In this document: positions 18,943 through 31,093 of the stretch, piece after piece
Numbering within the stretch: position 1 is the stretch's first letter
Layout: each line of letters opens with the position of its first letter
Program-made: the position numbers and the translations under genes
The notes under the pieces: generated by a model
Databases searched by the model: none
What the model was told of the DNA's origin: nothing
Seen by the model: only the letters and a program-made list of their open reading frames with translations
DNA from: Shewanella avicenniae
GTDB taxonomy: Bacteria; Pseudomonadota; Gammaproteobacteria; Enterobacterales; Shewanellaceae
Length of the DNA stretch: 64,000 nucleotides
Assembly (NCBI RefSeq): GCF_017354945.1
Contig: NZ_CP071503.1
Location: 868,001-932,000 of the forward strand
Reading direction: 5' to 3'

Positions 18943-19836
18943 CGCTTGCCCTAGACGTTGCAATAAAAACTGGCGCAAGGTCTTGATCAGTGGCGACAAC
19001 TGGCGTCTATCAGGCACTAGCAGATTGAGCGGCGCCAGTTCACCTTGCCATTGGTCGCACAGGGCAACCAATCGTCCAGCGGTAATATCTGCCGCCACAT
19101 CGAGTAGTGATTTATAGGCAATCCCCACGCCTGCTAAGGCCCAGCGGTGTACCATCTCGCCATCATCGGCACTTCTGTCGCCACTTACCTCGACACTCAA
19201 CACCTCGCCATCGCGGCTAAATTGCCAACGGTTATGCAGTCTGTCGGCCAGCATAAAGCACAGGCAATTGTGCTGGCTTAGCGTCTGTGGCGAGGTCGGC
19301 GCACCGTGACGCGCAATATACTCAGGTGAGGCACACAACACCCGTCGGTTGTCCGCCACTAATGGCAGCGAAATCAGATTCGAATCTGGCGGTACACCAT
19401 AGCGGATCAACAGATCTAACGGTTGCCGATAAAGATTACTGAGATGATCGCTGATTTGCAGTTTGAGATTCACCTTCGGATAAAGCTGCAAGAATTCATC
19501 CAGCAGTTGCATAAACAGATGTCGGCCTAAGTCTGAGGGGAGCGATAAATGCAGTTGCCCTTGCAGATGGGTTTGCTGTGAATGCAGTCGGGCTTCAGCC
19601 GCTTCGAGGGTGGCCAACGCTTGTTCGCATTGCTGCAAATACAGCTCACCTTGCGGGGTCAAACGCAAGTTGCGCGTTGAGCGAACAAACAGCGCTGTTC
19701 CCAACTGCTGTTCCACACGTTTGATGGCGGCGCTGATTGCTGCGGGGGTCATATCCATTGAACGTGCGACGTTCGATAAACTGCCTTGACGTGCAGTTTC
19801 CAACAGTATCTGCAAATCTTGTAGTCCTTTGAGCAT
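18934..19836 (-). CDS. LysR-family transcriptional regulator
   Basis: A 300-residue regulator with an N-terminal winged helix-turn-helix (residues ~1-60: LLETARQGSLSNVARSMDMTPAAISAAIKRVE) and a C-terminal LysR substrate-binding domain. The subgroup resembles CrgA/DsdC-type LysR regulators that control a divergent oxidoreductase. It is divergent from the MDR oxidoreductase at 19957, with a palindrome at 19857-19875 between them, so that gene is its likely target. The inducer is unknown. Confidence 0.9.
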   Translation of the reverse strand: MLKGLQDLQILLETARQGSLSNVARSMDMTPAAISAAIKRVEQQLGTALFVRSTRNLRLTPQGELYLQQCEQALATLEAAEARLHSQQTHLQGQLHLSLPSDLGRHLFMQLLDEFLQLYPKVNLKLQISDHLSNLYRQPLDLLIRYGVPPDSNLISLPLVADNRRVLCASPEYIARHGAPTSPQTLSQHNCLCFMLADRLHNRWQFSRDGEVLSVEVSGDRSADDGEMVHRWALAGVGIAYKSLLDVAADITAGRLVALCDQWQGELAPLNLLVPDRRQLSPLIKTLRQFLLQRLGQASE

Positions 19837-19856
19837 AGGTGTCTTTAGTTGGCTAT

Positions 19857-19875
19857 TTTCAAAAAATATTTGAAA
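19857..19875. promoter_or_regulatory. Candidate LysR operator
   Basis: TTTCAAA (19857-19863) and TTTGAAA (19869-19875) form a perfect inverted repeat with a 5-base centre, between the divergent LysR gene and the oxidoreductase. Size and A/T content fit a LysR recognition site. Confidence 0.5.
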
Positions 19876-19956
19876 CTATTATTTAATTTTAGTGGTTTTT
19901 CAAGCCTAAAAAGCTCGCTACATTAACAGCATATTTTGCAACCTGAGTTCGGAACG

Positions 19957-20964
19957 ATGAAAGCTATCGGTTACCAACAGGCTCATGCGTTAGGGGCGGC
20001 CAACAGTCTGGTGGATATTGAGTTACCCACTCCCAGCCCTGCTACGCACGATATTCTGGTAAAAGTCAGTGCCATTTCTGTAAACCCCGTGGATACCAAA
20101 ATCCGCACCAATGCCAGTGCTGAGGCTGGAAGCTATAAAGTGCTCGGTTGGGACGCGGTCGGCACCGTGACGGCGGTTGGTAGCGAGGTTAGCTTGTTTA
20201 GTGTGGGCGATAGAGTGTGGTATGCCGGTGACTTAACCCGCCCAGGCAGCAATGCGGAATATCAATTGGTCGATGAGCGTATTGCGGCTGCAGCGCCAAC
20301 CAGTTTATCTGACGCAGAAGCTGCTGCACTGCCGCTGACTACCTTGACTGCGTGGGAGTTGTTGTTTGATCGGTTGCAGCTGAGCGACGATGAATCGGCG
20401 AAAAGCATCCTTGTGGTCGGCGCTGCGGGTGGCGTTGGCTCGATTCTGGTGCAGTTGGCGAAAAAACTGAGCAAGATTACCGTGATTGCGACCGCTGGAC
20501 GTGAAGCCTCGAAACAGTGGTTGCTCGAATTGGGTGCTGACCATGTGATTGACCATCATCAGGATTTCACGCCGCAACTGCAGGTACTTGGGATTGATGG
20601 CGTTAACTATGTGGCGTCGTTAAACAATACCGATGAGCATATAGCGCGGATTGTGGATGCGTTAAAACCGCAAGGCAAACTGGCGTTAATTGATGACCCA
20701 CAAATGTTTGATATCAAACTGCTGAAGCGCAAAAGTTTGTCGCTGCATTGGGAATTCATGTACACCCGCTCGATGTTCGCCACCGAAGATATGCAGCGCC
20801 AGCATGAGATTTTAGCTGCCACAGCGAAATTGGTCGATGAGGGGCAGATCCGTACTACCGTGGCAGAGCAATTTGGTACCATCAATGCGGCCAATATTCT
20901 CAAAGCGCATCACTTGCTTGAGTCCCATCAAGCGCGCGGAAAGATTGTGTTAAACGGTTTTTAA
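19957..20964 (+). CDS. MDR-superfamily zinc-type alcohol dehydrogenase / quinone oxidoreductase-like
   Basis: A 335-residue NADPH-dependent oxidoreductase of the medium-chain dehydrogenase superfamily. It has an N-terminal GroES-like domain (ISVNPVDTKIR, GWDAVGTVTAVG) and a Rossmann domain with GAAGGVGSILVQLAKK. The catalytic-zinc Cys/His set is absent, placing it with the zinc-free quinone-reductase/enone-reductase branch despite the usual family name. The ATG at 19957 has GGA upstream and gives the standard MKAIGY start; an upstream TTG at 19936 is less likely. It is divergent from the LysR gene, probably its regulator. Electrophilic enone or quinone detoxification is a reasonable inference. 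Confidence 0.85.
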   Translation: MKAIGYQQAHALGAANSLVDIELPTPSPATHDILVKVSAISVNPVDTKIRTNASAEAGSYKVLGWDAVGTVTAVGSEVSLFSVGDRVWYAGDLTRPGSNAEYQLVDERIAAAAPTSLSDAEAAALPLTTLTAWELLFDRLQLSDDESAKSILVVGAAGGVGSILVQLAKKLSKITVIATAGREASKQWLLELGADHVIDHHQDFTPQLQVLGIDGVNYVASLNNTDEHIARIVDALKPQGKLALIDDPQMFDIKLLKRKSLSLHWEFMYTRSMFATEDMQRQHEILAATAKLVDEGQIRTTVAEQFGTINAANILKAHHLLESHQARGKIVLNGF

Positions 20965-21007
20965 GCAGACCGTAACTGCTTTACTCTTTATATAAATTCC
21001 AACAAGC

Positions 21008-21034
21008 AAAAAGGGGCGATTAGCCCCTTTTTTT
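21008..21034. terminator. Bidirectional terminator
   Basis: AAAAAGGGGC (21008-21017) pairs with GCCCCTTTTT (21023-21032) around GATTA. A run on one side and T run on the other serve the oxidoreductase on the plus strand and the DUF3144 gene on the minus strand. Confidence 0.9.
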
Positions 21035-21053
21035 ATGCGCGTGTGGTAGGCAT

Positions 21054-21380
21054 TTATGGTTGAAAATGTTGCACGCTGTTGTCTGCTTCTGGTGCTGCAT
21101 CAGTCGCAGCGGGAGCAGGCGGATTAGCAATATGGTCTTCCAGATTATCCTGCAGCATTTCACGGTATTCGTTAGAAAACCAGTCTAATGCGCTGTCTTT
21201 TTCGTTAGCCAAATCAGAAGATTTGATGGCAGCTTCAAATGCATTATATCGCGCTGCAGCAAAGCGCAGTGCGGTGCCCACTTTACCTACATCTTGTTCC
21301 GCTTGGCTTAATTCATTCGCCAGCGCAATAAATTGATCGGCCAGTTCAAAAATCGTGGTGGCTTTATTGGCGTCTGTCAT
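21054..21380 (-). CDS. DUF3144 family protein
   Basis: A 108-residue soluble, acidic, helical protein (FELADQFIALANEL, then RFAAARYNAFEAA and a DWFSNEYREMLQDNLEDHI helix) with a disordered Pro/Ala tail. The length and helix motifs match DUF3144, a gammaproteobacterial family of unknown function. It is monocistronic with GAGAG upstream of the ATG and ends at the bidirectional terminator. Confidence 0.82.
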   Translation of the reverse strand: MTDANKATTIFELADQFIALANELSQAEQDVGKVGTALRFAAARYNAFEAAIKSSDLANEKDSALDWFSNEYREMLQDNLEDHIANPPAPAATDAAPEADNSVQHFQP

Positions 21381-21475
21381 CGGTCCGCTCTCTTATGGTG
21401 AATGTAAAAAATCGAGCAATTCTACTGCAATCTGTGGCAGTTCTCAGCAGATATTTTAGCGTCAGCTGATGTGTG

Positions 21476-21865
21476 TTAAAGCTTACCTGTGGCGTACTGC
21501 GCTTCGCCCATGCCAAAGCTCCAATCTTCACGTTCATTGGTAAAGAATGAGATCATCAGATCTTCACCTCGAATGCCACATTGTTGCGCGAGTTCCGCCG
21601 CAAGACGCTGCATAAACAGATGTTTTTGCTCTTGTGGGCGCGGGCTGGTGAAAACACGCAGCACCGTCATTTGGCGTGAACGTTCAAAGCCAAGGCCGGT
21701 GTCTTCAATCACCATCAAACCCGCTTTATGTTCATTGACGATTTGGTAGCGATCCCGTGCCGGCACCTTAAAGACTTCCAGTACAACTTGATGGGCGCAA
21801 TCGAGCATCGTGCGTAGATCACTGACGTTTTGTCCTTCCACCACATCAAACACTAACAACGGCAT
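21476..21865 (-). CDS. Tautomerase family protein
   Basis: A 129-residue protein starting MPLLVFDVVEG, so Pro2 becomes the N-terminal catalytic proline after methionine removal, the hallmark of the 4-oxalocrotonate tautomerase superfamily. The long form with RVFTSPRPQEQKHLFMQRLAAELAQQCGI in the second half fits the Tautomerase_2 group. The frame stays open upstream to 21958, but AAGGA before the ATG at 21865 and the required terminal proline fix the start there. It is divergent from ung. The natural substrate is unknown. Confidence 0.82.
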   Translation of the reverse strand: MPLLVFDVVEGQNVSDLRTMLDCAHQVVLEVFKVPARDRYQIVNEHKAGLMVIEDTGLGFERSRQMTVLRVFTSPRPQEQKHLFMQRLAAELAQQCGIRGEDLMISFFTNEREDWSFGMGEAQYATGKL

Positions 21866-21994
21866 CTTAATATTCCTTGCTTCACTTAAAAATGCATTGT
21901 ACGGCTCACATTCGTGAGATGCACGCGCTGCAGCGATGAATCTTGGGACTTGTATCAAAAGCTTTGCATCTCTAAGCTACGGCTAACTGAATGA

Positions 21995-22684
21995 ATGCTT
22001 GGACAAAAAAACATCATGCAACAATGGGCCGACTTTATTGCCGCAGAGCAGAAGCAAGCTTACTACCAACAACTCAGCGCTTTCGTCGCTAATGAACGCG
22101 CCAGTGGCAAGGCGATTTATCCGCCTGAAGATGAGGTGTTTCGCGCCTTTGAGTTAACGCCGCTCGATCAAGTGCGTGTGGTGTTGCTTGGTCAAGATCC
22201 GTATCACGGCCCAAATCAAGCGCATGGTCTGTGTTTTTCAGTTAAGCCCGGCATTAAGGCGCCGCCCTCGTTAGCGAATATGTATAAAGAGTTAGCGACC
22301 GATATTGCGGGGTTTCAAATCCCTGAGCATGGCTTTTTAGAAAGCTGGGCCAAGCAGGGCATATTGATGCTCAACACGGTGCTGACGGTCGAACAAGGGC
22401 AAGCCAATTCGCATGCGAAAGCCGGCTGGGAAACTTTTACTGATCATGTGATTGAGCTGCTAAATGCCCATCCTTCACCTAAAATCTTTGTGTTGTGGGG
22501 CGGCCATGCGCAGAAGAAAGGTAAGCGTTTAGATGGCACGCGTCACCGTATTATCAGCGGTCCGCACCCATCGCCATTGTCGGCGTATCGCGGCTTTTTT
22601 GGCTGTCAGCATTTTTCTGAAATTAATCGCCAACTGATGGCGTGGAATCAAGCGCCAATCGACTGGCAGCCACAACTGGCTTGA
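21995..22684 (+). CDS. ung: Uracil-DNA glycosylase (family 1)
   Basis: Ung excises uracil from DNA to start base-excision repair. The 229-residue protein has the water-activating GQDPYHGP motif (Asp68 with this start), the uracil-binding [10 protein letters not shown] and LLNTVLTV segments, and the DNA-intercalation [13 protein letters not shown] loop with catalytic His. An internal ATG at 22016 would give a 222-residue protein; neither ATG has a strong ribosome binding site, so the start is uncertain. Confidence 0.96.
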   Translation: MLGQKNIMQQWADFIAAEQKQAYYQQLSAFVANERASGKAIYPPEDEVFRAFELTPLDQVRVVLLGQDPYHGPNQAHGLCFSVKPGIKAPPSLANMYKELATDIAGFQIPEHGFLESWAKQGILMLNTVLTVEQGQANSHAKAGWETFTDHVIELLNAHPSPKIFVLWGGHAQKKGKRLDGTRHRIISGPHPSPLSAYRGFFGCQHFSEINRQLMAWNQAPIDWQPQLA

Positions 22685-22714
22685 GTTTTCCTACGCTGAA
22701 ATAAGGAGCTGAGC

Positions 22715-23419
22715 ATGGCCACAGTATTGATTACCGGTGTGGGCAAGCGCTTAGGTTTGGCACTGGCGCACGCCTTGTTGGATGACGGTTACAAGGTGAT
22801 AGGTACCTACCGCAGTGACTATCCTTCGCTGCAAGGCTTGCGTGAAAAAGGCGCAAGCCTATACCAACTCGATCTGCTGGATGATGCGGCGCTCAATCAA
22901 TTGATCAGTGACATTACTCAACAACATAAAACTCTGCGCGCCATAGTGCACAATGCGTCTGATTGGCTGTCGGAAAAATCGGCCGCGCCAGCGGAAGTAT
23001 TTGACGCCATGCTGGGGATTCATGCGCGGGTGCCTTATCTGCTGAATCTCGCACTAGCGCCCTTGTTACAACAGGGCGCAACAGCCAGCAGCGATATCAT
23101 TCATGTCACCGATTATGTGGCGCAAAAAGGCAGTGCCAAGCATCTGGCTTATGCGGCCAGCAAAGCCGCGCTGGAAAATCTTACCCAATCGTTTGCTGCC
23201 AAATTAGCGCCGCAAGTGAAAGTGAACAGCATCGCCCCGGCGTTAATGCTGTTTAATGAACTGGATGATGCTGACTATCGCGACAAAACCCTCAGTAAAG
23301 CCTTGCTGCCGAAAGAGGGCGGGGAGCAGGAGTTTATCGAAGCCGTGCGCTATCTGTTTGCCAGTGGTTATATGACCGGGCAATCGCTGCATCTTGATGG
23401 TGGTCGCGCCTTAAAATGA
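22715..23419 (+). CDS. folM: Dihydromonapterin reductase (short-chain dehydrogenase)
   Basis: FolM reduces dihydromonapterin to tetrahydromonapterin and can act as a dihydrofolate reductase. The 234-residue SDR has the NADPH loop TGVGKRLG, HNASDWLSEK, the catalytic Tyr/Lys pair in YAASKAALENLTQSFA and the C-terminal LDGGRALK, tracking E. coli FolM through most of its length. The ATG has AAGGAG at 8 bases. The rsuA-like gene follows 6 bases after the stop; ung lies 30 bases upstream, so the three may be cotranscribed. Confidence 0.9.
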   Translation: MATVLITGVGKRLGLALAHALLDDGYKVIGTYRSDYPSLQGLREKGASLYQLDLLDDAALNQLISDITQQHKTLRAIVHNASDWLSEKSAAPAEVFDAMLGIHARVPYLLNLALAPLLQQGATASSDIIHVTDYVAQKGSAKHLAYAASKAALENLTQSFAAKLAPQVKVNSIAPALMLFNELDDADYRDKTLSKALLPKEGGEQEFIEAVRYLFASGYMTGQSLHLDGGRALK

Positions 23420-23425
23420 GCCGTT

Positions 23426-24154
23426 ATGAACAGTAAACGAGGCCGTATCGACCGGTTTCTGGCGAGTCGATTGCAAATTCCCGCCAAGCAAGCGCAGCTG
23501 TTAATTCGCCAAGGTGAGGTGCTGCTGGACGGGCAAGCGTGCAGCGCTGTCGATCGCATCATCAATGAATTCACTCGAATTGAATGCCAAGGGCAACTGC
23601 TGCAAGCGTTAACGCCAGCCTATTGGATGTTGCATAAACCCGCCGGTGTAGTCAGTGCCACTACGGATGCAGCGCATCAAACGGTGCTGAGTTTACTGCC
23701 TGATGAGGCTCAAACGCAGCAGCTCCATATTGCCGGCCGGTTAGATAAACAGACCACCGGCTTGTTGTTACTGACTAACGATGCGCGCTGGAGTGAGGCG
23801 ATTTCGCAGCCCTCTGCTAATAAGTACAAACACTACCGCGTGACCTTGCAGAATCCGCTAACAGAGGCGTATGTGGCGGCCTTTGCCCAAGGTTTTTACT
23901 TTGATTATGAAGGGATTACCACAGCGCCAGCGCAATTGAATATCATCTCGGATTATGTGGCGGATGTGATACTCACTGAAGGGAAGTACCATCAGATCAA
24001 GCGGATGTTTGGCCGTTTTCGTAACCCAGTCGTAGCGCTGCATCGTTATCAAGTGGGGCAAATCGTGCTGGATGACGGTTTAGCACTGGGGCAATGTCGT
24101 CCATTAACGGCGGAAGAAATTGCTTCTGTTGCAGAAAATAGCGAGCCAAACTAG
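23426..24154 (+). CDS. rsuA: RsuA-type 16S rRNA pseudouridine synthase
   Basis: A 242-residue pseudouridine synthase with an N-terminal S4 RNA-binding domain (DRFLASRLQIPAKQAQLLIRQ) and a catalytic domain with the aspartate motif GRLDKQTTGLLLLTND and the late EGKYHQIKRMF motif. Length and motifs fit RsuA, which modifies U516 of 16S rRNA; other family members (RluE, RluB) are possible but less similar. It follows folM by 6 bases. Just after the stop, an 18-base imperfect repeat occurs twice (24152-24187). Confidence 0.87.
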   Translation: MNSKRGRIDRFLASRLQIPAKQAQLLIRQGEVLLDGQACSAVDRIINEFTRIECQGQLLQALTPAYWMLHKPAGVVSATTDAAHQTVLSLLPDEAQTQQLHIAGRLDKQTTGLLLLTNDARWSEAISQPSANKYKHYRVTLQNPLTEAYVAAFAQGFYFDYEGITTAPAQLNIISDYVADVILTEGKYHQIKRMFGRFRNPVVALHRYQVGQIVLDDGLALGQCRPLTAEEIASVAENSEPN

Positions 24155-24188
24155 GTTTGGCTATTGGTCTAGGGTTGGCTATCGGTCA

Positions 24189-24320
24189 TTACTTTGCTGC
24201 GTTTTTGGCTTGATTCAGTTTGGCGAGACCTGAAAACAATCCCCAAAAGAACAGCCCAATACAGGCGAGAAATATGCCGATACCTACCGGTGAACCCCAA
24301 CTAAACCATTCGATGTACAT
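24189..24320 (-). CDS. 43-residue single-pass membrane protein
   Basis: A small protein beginning MYIEWFSWGSPVG, with one hydrophobic helix (about 11-31) and a basic C-terminal tail (KLNQAKNAAK). The ATG at 24320 has AAAGGA at 7 bases, a strong ribosome binding site, which argues it is real; the frame is open further upstream but without a good start. The layout (a SPVG turn before the helix) resembles DUF3149-type small membrane proteins. No function is known. Confidence 0.65.
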   Translation of the reverse strand: MYIEWFSWGSPVGIGIFLACIGLFFWGLFSGLAKLNQAKNAAK

Positions 24321-24653
24321 ACTAAATCCTTTGTCGTGTGTTGGTAACTTATTCATTTGTGCATAAAAAACATGCAACAACACTGACCTATCCGACACCA
24401 TAGATCAACCTTTTCACTACATCTTTACATCCAGAAGAGGGATAGATGTTTGGTTGTGAACTTTGAAAGCCTAACCAACCGCTACCGCGCTAGTTCAACC
24501 GATATAGGAAACAAAGCCGATATTAAAACTTCATTGTTGCTTACCTCGGCTAACTCTCGTTGATAGTCAATGCTAACGATAGCGTTGGCAGCGTAACATC
24601 CACTGCCAATTTGAACATTGATGATCGACTCAATTTAGCCAAGCAATTGTAAA
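24321..24653. other. Intergenic region, no feature seen
   Basis: About 330 bases upstream of the small membrane protein and downstream of the RimB-RimK fusion. Apart from the promoter that the small gene must have, I see no conserved element, clear terminator or convincing frame. Confidence 0.4.
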
Positions 24654-26054
24654 TTATGATGAAGTTTCGGCCTTTTTCTTGCCTGCAAGTTGCTTTTCAA
24701 TCGCGATAATCATCTTAGAAGCGATATCTTCATTGGTAGCGGTTTCAATGCCTTCAAGACCCGGCGATGAATTGACCTCAAGCAGCAATGGCCCTTTATT
24801 GGAGCGAATTAAATCGACCCCGGCGACTTTAAGATCCATCGCTTTGGCGGCCTTAATGGCAATGCGGCGTTCTTCAGGGGTGATTTTGATTAGTTCTGCA
24901 CGGCCACCTTGGTGGATGTTAGCGCGGAACTCGCCCGGAGCGGCAACGCGTTGAATTGATGCCACCACTTTGCCATCTACCACAAAGCAGCGCAGATCTT
25001 TGCCGCTCGATTCTTTAATAAATTCCTGCACCAGAATGTTGGCGTTGAGGCTTTTGAACGCGTTGATCACGCTCTCTGCGGCCTTGCGGGTTTCTGCCAG
25101 AACCACGCCTTTACCCTGAGTACCTTCCAGTAACTTGATGATCAGCGGTGCGCCACCCACCATATTAATCAAATCGCCAGTATCTAGTGGTGAATTAGCA
25201 AAACCAGTGGTGGGAATATCTAGGCCGTTATCCAGCAGCAATTGCAGGGCGCGCAACTTATCGCGTGACTGGGCAATGGCGGTTGAGCTGTTTAAACAGT
25301 AGATACCCAAAGATTCAAACTGGCGCAGTAGGGTACAGGCATAAAAGGTCATGCTGGGACGAATGCGCGGGATCACCGCGTCCAACTCATTGAGCACTAA
25401 GCCGCCGCGATAGTGGATCTCTGGGCGGGTCGCATCGAGTTTCATGTAGCAGTTTTTGATATTAAAAAACTGAATTTCATGGCCACGGCTTTCCGCTGCT
25501 TCAATAATACGGCGGTTGCTGTAAAGGTTTGGGTTGCTGGCCAGTAAGCCAATTTTCAGCCCTGTGGTGCGGATCTCTGGCGCGCGGTAAAGGGTTGCCA
25601 ATTGATCTGACAAGCGCTCACCCAACAGGCAGTGCCCTGCGGGATCGACCAAGGTGCGACCATGCATCGCTTCACGCCCGAGCAGCATGCGATAACCCAT
25701 GCTGTCACGGTTGGTGAGGGTGACTTCCACATCCCACAGTTGTTCACCCATTGCCAATGGCACACGGATCACTAAGCGCTTTTCGCGGTCGCCGCTAGAG
25801 CTCTTGATGATGCGTTGATCGATCACTTTTGCTTCGCAATGAACCGTAACTTTGCGGTTGTCTTGAATGGGGTGTACCTCAAACGAGACCCATGCTTCGC
25901 CATTACGGGAGAACGGCTGAATATTGATGGCGTGCAAAGATGAGGTTTTTGCGCCGGAATCCACGCGTGCCTTAATGGCAGGAATGTTAAGCGAGGGAAA
26001 CGCGCACCACTCATCGCTGCCGATCACAATTTTCGGCTCAATGCTCTGTTTCAT
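24654..26054 (-). CDS. Fusion of RimB-like retropepsin-type protease and RimK-like ATP-grasp glutamate ligase
   Basis: A 466-residue two-domain protein. Residues ~1-145 match the RimB/'ATP-dependent zinc protease' family (PF05618), with the aspartic-protease-like [11 protein letters not shown] loop (D32) and a LLGREAM strand. From ~155 onward it is a RimK-type ATP-grasp ligase: [55 protein letters not shown] and a metal-binding [14 protein letters not shown]. RimK adds glutamates to ribosomal protein S6; RimB is encoded as a separate neighbour in pseudomonads. The start at 26054 gives the domain edge; the frame is open to an ATG at 26090, and neither has a clear ribosome binding site. Confidence 0.85.
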   Translation of the reverse strand: MKQSIEPKIVIGSDEWCAFPSLNIPAIKARVDSGAKTSSLHAINIQPFSRNGEAWVSFEVHPIQDNRKVTVHCEAKVIDQRIIKSSSGDREKRLVIRVPLAMGEQLWDVEVTLTNRDSMGYRMLLGREAMHGRTLVDPAGHCLLGERLSDQLATLYRAPEIRTTGLKIGLLASNPNLYSNRRIIEAAESRGHEIQFFNIKNCYMKLDATRPEIHYRGGLVLNELDAVIPRIRPSMTFYACTLLRQFESLGIYCLNSSTAIAQSRDKLRALQLLLDNGLDIPTTGFANSPLDTGDLINMVGGAPLIIKLLEGTQGKGVVLAETRKAAESVINAFKSLNANILVQEFIKESSGKDLRCFVVDGKVVASIQRVAAPGEFRANIHQGGRAELIKITPEERRIAIKAAKAMDLKVAGVDLIRSNKGPLLLEVNSSPGLEGIETATNEDIASKMIIAIEKQLAGKKKAETSS

Positions 26055-26352
26055 GTTTTGTAAATGCTCTGAATAGTGAGGATGGAACATCCTGAAGAAA
26101 TCAAAATGCTGGCTACTACAAGCATAGTCGCCGATTGGCGTGCTTTATAGCCGAAAACCTTTACTTGGCAAAGCGATTTATGGCGCCGCCATCAAAAATT
26201 CATCTTCGCTGCACAAATTTCGAGAGAGTGTGGCCGGCAACAGAATTCGATGCGGCTGTTTGCCGGTGTGCCGCCATTGAGCGCGCGTAAAAAAACAAAA
26301 GGCACGTGTAAGTGCCTTTTGAACGGGGATGTGGGCTGCGAGCGCTGGCCGA
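26055..26352. other. Intergenic region between rimBK fusion and metH
   Basis: Holds the promoter of the minus-strand fusion gene and the metH terminator (26297-26320). No other element or convincing frame was found. Confidence 0.4.
26280..26320 (-). terminator. metH terminator
   Basis: AAAAGGCAC (26297-26305) pairs with GTGCCTTTT (26312-26320). Read on the minus strand the stem is followed by TTTTGTTTTTTTA, a good T tract for metH. Confidence 0.85.
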
Positions 26353-30075
<3,723 letters not shown>

Positions 30076-30125
30076 CGTTAAAAACCTTTTCTTCATGCCA
30101 TGGACACAAATGCCTGCGTTTGCTG

Positions 30126-30141
30126 TATGATCTAGATCACA
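30126..30141. promoter_or_regulatory. CRP-like operator in metH leader/promoter
   Basis: TATGATCTAGATCACA matches TGTGA-N6-TCACA at 9 of 10 positions, with further symmetry to ATT. It lies about 50 bases upstream of the metH ATG. The core TGATCTAGATCACATT recurs upstream of the peroxidase gene at 38033. Confidence 0.6.
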
Positions 30142-30207
30142 TTCGGTATACACCGACATTATGGCATCTTAGATGCGCTGCAGGCTTGATTACTACTCAG
30201 TAGTTTT

Positions 30208-30231
30208 GGACATTTATACGTATAGACGTCC
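30208..30231. promoter_or_regulatory. MetJ-like operator (three tandem met boxes)
   Basis: Three adjacent 8-mers match the met box AGACGTCT: GGACATTT (5/8), ATACGTAT (6/8) and AGACGTCC (7/8). MetJ binds two or more tandem boxes cooperatively with S-adenosylmethionine. The site lies between divergent metH and cobC, so it could repress either or both. Confidence 0.65.
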
Positions 30232-30305
30232 ATAATACGGATTCAATGTTACTGCGGCAAGGTGAAATTGGCCGCAATAGCTCGCGTGATAGTAAAGGAT
30301 TTAGC

Positions 30306-30986
30306 ATGACCCGCACCCGCAAACTGACAATCTTTTTGATGCGCCATGGCCACTGTGAAGGTGGTGAGATGTTGCGCGGTAAAACCGACGTGCCGTTGAG
30401 CGCGGAAGGTGAAGAGCAGATGTGGGATGCGTGGCGCTTGATTTCGGACGATATCGATGGCGCGCGCTTATCTTTATTGACCTCACCGCTGCGCCGCTGT
30501 TGTGATTTTGCTGATGCCTTAGTTGATGATATGCCGGAGTTTTTTGAACGTTCACTGCAGGTTGCCCCTTGGCTGTCTGAACTGGATTTTGGCGACTGGG
30601 ACGGAGTGCCATTTGCTGAACTCGAAGCGCTGCATAGCGATAAGCTGATTGAATTTTGGCAAGCGCCGTTGGATATCACTCCGCCAGGCGGTGAGCCGGT
30701 GCGTGATTTTCATCAGCGAGTCGTGACTGGCTGGAAAGAGTTACAGCAACAGCTGCTCAAGTCCGATAAAGATAACGCGTTACTGGTGACCCACGGCGGC
30801 GTGATTCGCTCCTTGATGAGTGATGTGATTTGCCCCGGTGAACTGCCTGCAGCTGGGCTGTTTAATGCCTTTGACCTGCCTTACGGTTCGGTGGTCAAGA
30901 TCAGTTTGTTTGCTTCTGAGGTGGGTGGTCAATGGCAATGCTCAGGCCGTTTGCATTGGAATTTTGCCAGTAGCTTTCCCCTCTAA
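30306..30986 (+). CDS. cobC: Histidine phosphatase family protein, alpha-ribazole phosphatase-like
   Basis: A 226-residue phosphoglycerate-mutase-fold phosphatase. The catalytic phosphohistidine is in LMRHGHCEGG, the second arginine in LTSPLRRC and the second histidine in LLVTHGGVIRSL, with a DFGDWDG acid loop between them. The position directly before the cobT-cobS-cobU cluster points to CobC, which dephosphorylates alpha-ribazole-phosphate or adenosylcobalamin-phosphate. The ATG at 30306 has AAAGGA at 7 bases; the upstream open frame to 30246 lacks such a site. Confidence 0.82.
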   Translation: MTRTRKLTIFLMRHGHCEGGEMLRGKTDVPLSAEGEEQMWDAWRLISDDIDGARLSLLTSPLRRCCDFADALVDDMPEFFERSLQVAPWLSELDFGDWDGVPFAELEALHSDKLIEFWQAPLDITPPGGEPVRDFHQRVVTGWKELQQQLLKSDKDNALLVTHGGVIRSLMSDVICPGELPAAGLFNAFDLPYGSVVKISLFASEVGGQWQCSGRLHWNFASSFPL

Positions 30987-31093
30987 TGTTAAAACCTAGC
31001 GTAACCGCTTAATTTTTAAGGCTGAACAGTGACAGTTGTCCCTAAGCTGTTAGTCTTTAGTGATCGTATGAACAGACAACGCGGAGGTCGCGC

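Noticed and set aside
30076..30159. N-terminal extension of metH to 30159
   Set aside because: It would cover a CRP-like palindrome, lacks a ribosome binding site and makes the protein longer than the family; 30075 has AAAAGG.
30160..31093. Cobalamin riboswitch before cobC or the BtuD/BtuC-like genes
   Set aside because: I looked for a B12 box and the associated multi-stem structure; the gaps are too short and the motif is absent.
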